Origin: CAZALT01 sp964485515
Lineage (GTDB): Bacteria > Actinomycetota > Acidimicrobiia > Acidimicrobiales > Acidimicrobilacustridaceae
DNA: 5,770 nucleotides
Reading direction: 5' to 3'
Assembly: GCA_964485515.1 (NCBI GenBank)
Contig: CAZALT010000201.1
Span: 1-5,770 of the forward strand
Shown here: in pieces, positions 5,368-5,770 of the stretch
Position numbering within the stretch: the stretch's first letter is position 1
Layout of the letters: each line of letters begins with the position of its first letter
Position numbers and translations under genes: made by a program
The notes under the pieces: generated by a model
Databases searched by the model: none
What the model was told of the DNA's origin: nothing
The model's input: only the letters and a program-made list of their open reading frames with translations

Positions 5368-5770
5368 GAGCTCCTCCTGGCGACGTCCTCGACGATCGAG
5401 AGCACGAACCCGGATCCCCACGACAGGTGCATGACCGGAAAACACGCCGCGAGGACGGGCGACGACGCGTCACGCTCGCCGGGCCGGGCGTGCCGGACCG
5501 CGGCAGCAGTCAACATGGCGTAGGACAGGGCGGCGCCCCCGACCAACCGCCGCCCGCGCGGGAAGCGAACAAGGAACGGCGCCGCTCCGAGCCCGACGGT
5601 CGCGAGCGGGGCTACGAGGTGGCGGGCCTTGAGCGACCGCGGATGATGCCGGACAACACGGGCCTTCCACCGGCCGTACCACCAGAATTGCCGGCCCAAC
5701 GCCTTCAACGAGGGGCGTGGACGGTAGATGGACTCGATGCTCGGATCGAAGAGGAGCACCATGCCCATCT
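5364..5770 (-). CDS. GT2 glycosyltransferase, ExoA-like, C-terminal membrane part (5' end outside window)
   Basis: The last about 134 residues of a protein that continues past the right edge. The first visible part, FDPSIESIYRPRPSLKAL then QFWWYGRWKARVVRHHPRS, matches the end of the catalytic domain of ExoA-like family 2 transferases (dP-x-Y-x-pR-slxxlxxQ-x-YGxwk). Three hydrophobic stretches follow (about 52-68, 74-92, 103-124 of the visible part). The last contains HLSWGSGF, corresponding to the H-x-x-W-G-x-G-F ending common in this subgroup. The enzyme would be membrane-anchored and add a sugar to an undecaprenyl-linked intermediate on the cytoplasmic face. The ATG at 5768 is not a credible start, since the family needs some 200 residues of GT-A domain upstream. 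The gene ends in TGA overlapping the oxidoreductase ATG, so it belongs to the same transcription unit. Donor sugar and acceptor cannot be inferred from this part. Confidence 0.8.
   Translation of the reverse strand, partial: MGMVLLFDPSIESIYRPRPSLKALGRQFWWYGRWKARVVRHHPRSLKARHLVAPLATVGLGAAPFLVRFPRGRRLVGGAALSYAMLTAAAVRHARPGERDASSPVLAACFPVMHLSWGSGFVLSIVEDVARRSS
5373..5378 (-). promoter_or_regulatory. Ribosome binding site deciding the oxidoreductase start
   Basis: A perfect AGGAGG lies 5 bases upstream of the ATG at 5367, inside the last codons of the GT2 gene. It is the strongest Shine-Dalgarno sequence in the window. It settles the start in favour of 5367 over the upstream in-frame codon at 5445. 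A second in-frame ATG at 5361 would have a spacing of 11. Confidence 0.8.

Noticed and set aside
5368..5445. 26-codon extension of the oxidoreductase frame
   Set aside because: It would overlap the GT2 gene. The ATG at 5367 has AGGAGG at good spacing and gives the expected distance to the Rossmann glycine loop.
4216..5523. Long plus-strand open frame of 435 codons opposite the oxidoreductase
   Set aside because: It is rich in D, R, H and E without any fold signature, and lies antisense to an oxidoreductase with intact NAD-binding and EKP motifs. It is treated as a GC-driven shadow.
1..5770. Promoters, RNA genes, insertion sequences, CRISPR or defence genes
   Set aside because: I looked for them and found none. 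Genes cover all but two bases (1433-1434), leaving no intergenic region. The operon promoter must lie beyond the right edge.

Overview
The window is a high-GC, fully coding piece of a surface-polysaccharide (glycan) biosynthesis locus. The strong G/C bias at third codon positions, short overlapping genes and GTG use suggest an actinobacterium (Actinomycetota, possibly an Acidimicrobiia-like lineage). That assignment rests on composition and general protein flavour only.

Layout: six genes run leftward on the minus strand, and the 3' end of a seventh runs rightward into them. In transcription order (right to left) they are: the C-terminal end of a membrane-anchored GT2 glycosyltransferase of ExoA type (5364-5770, cut by the window edge); a Gfo/Idh/MocA sugar-nucleotide oxidoreductase of WlbA/WbpB type (4312-5367); a left-handed beta-helix acetyltransferase of WlbB/WbpD function (3746-4315, GTG start); a DegT/DnrJ/EryC1 PLP aminotransferase of WlbC/WbpE type (2649-3749); a GT4 glycosyltransferase (1435-2652); and a Wzx-type flippase (104-1432). 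The first four junctions are 4-base stop/start overlaps (ATGA, GTGA, ATGA, ATGA). The fifth is a 2-base gap. This is a tightly coupled operon. The plus-strand fragment at 1-113 reads as the last 36 residues of a nucleotide-sugar dehydrogenase of the UDP-GlcNAc 6-dehydrogenase (WbpA/WecC) type, and its stop lies inside the end of the flippase gene.

How they fit together: 6-dehydrogenase, 3-dehydrogenase, 3-aminotransferase and 3-N-acetyltransferase are the four steps known to convert UDP-GlcNAc into UDP-2,3-diacetamido-2,3-dideoxy-glucuronic acid (the WbpA-WbpB-WbpE-WbpD / WlbA-C-B pathway). The two glycosyltransferases could build a lipid-linked repeat unit containing this or a related sugar, and the flippase would move it across the membrane. 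No polymerase, ligase or initiating phosphoglycosyltransferase is visible here. The exact sugar and final polymer are inferences.

There are no RNA genes, mobile elements, CRISPR arrays or intergenic regions long enough for a promoter. I see no evidence of a wholly new type of system. The most notable points are the reconstructable sugar pathway split over two convergent transcription units, the tail-to-tail gene overlap, and a Cys at a usually Asn position in the aminotransferase.
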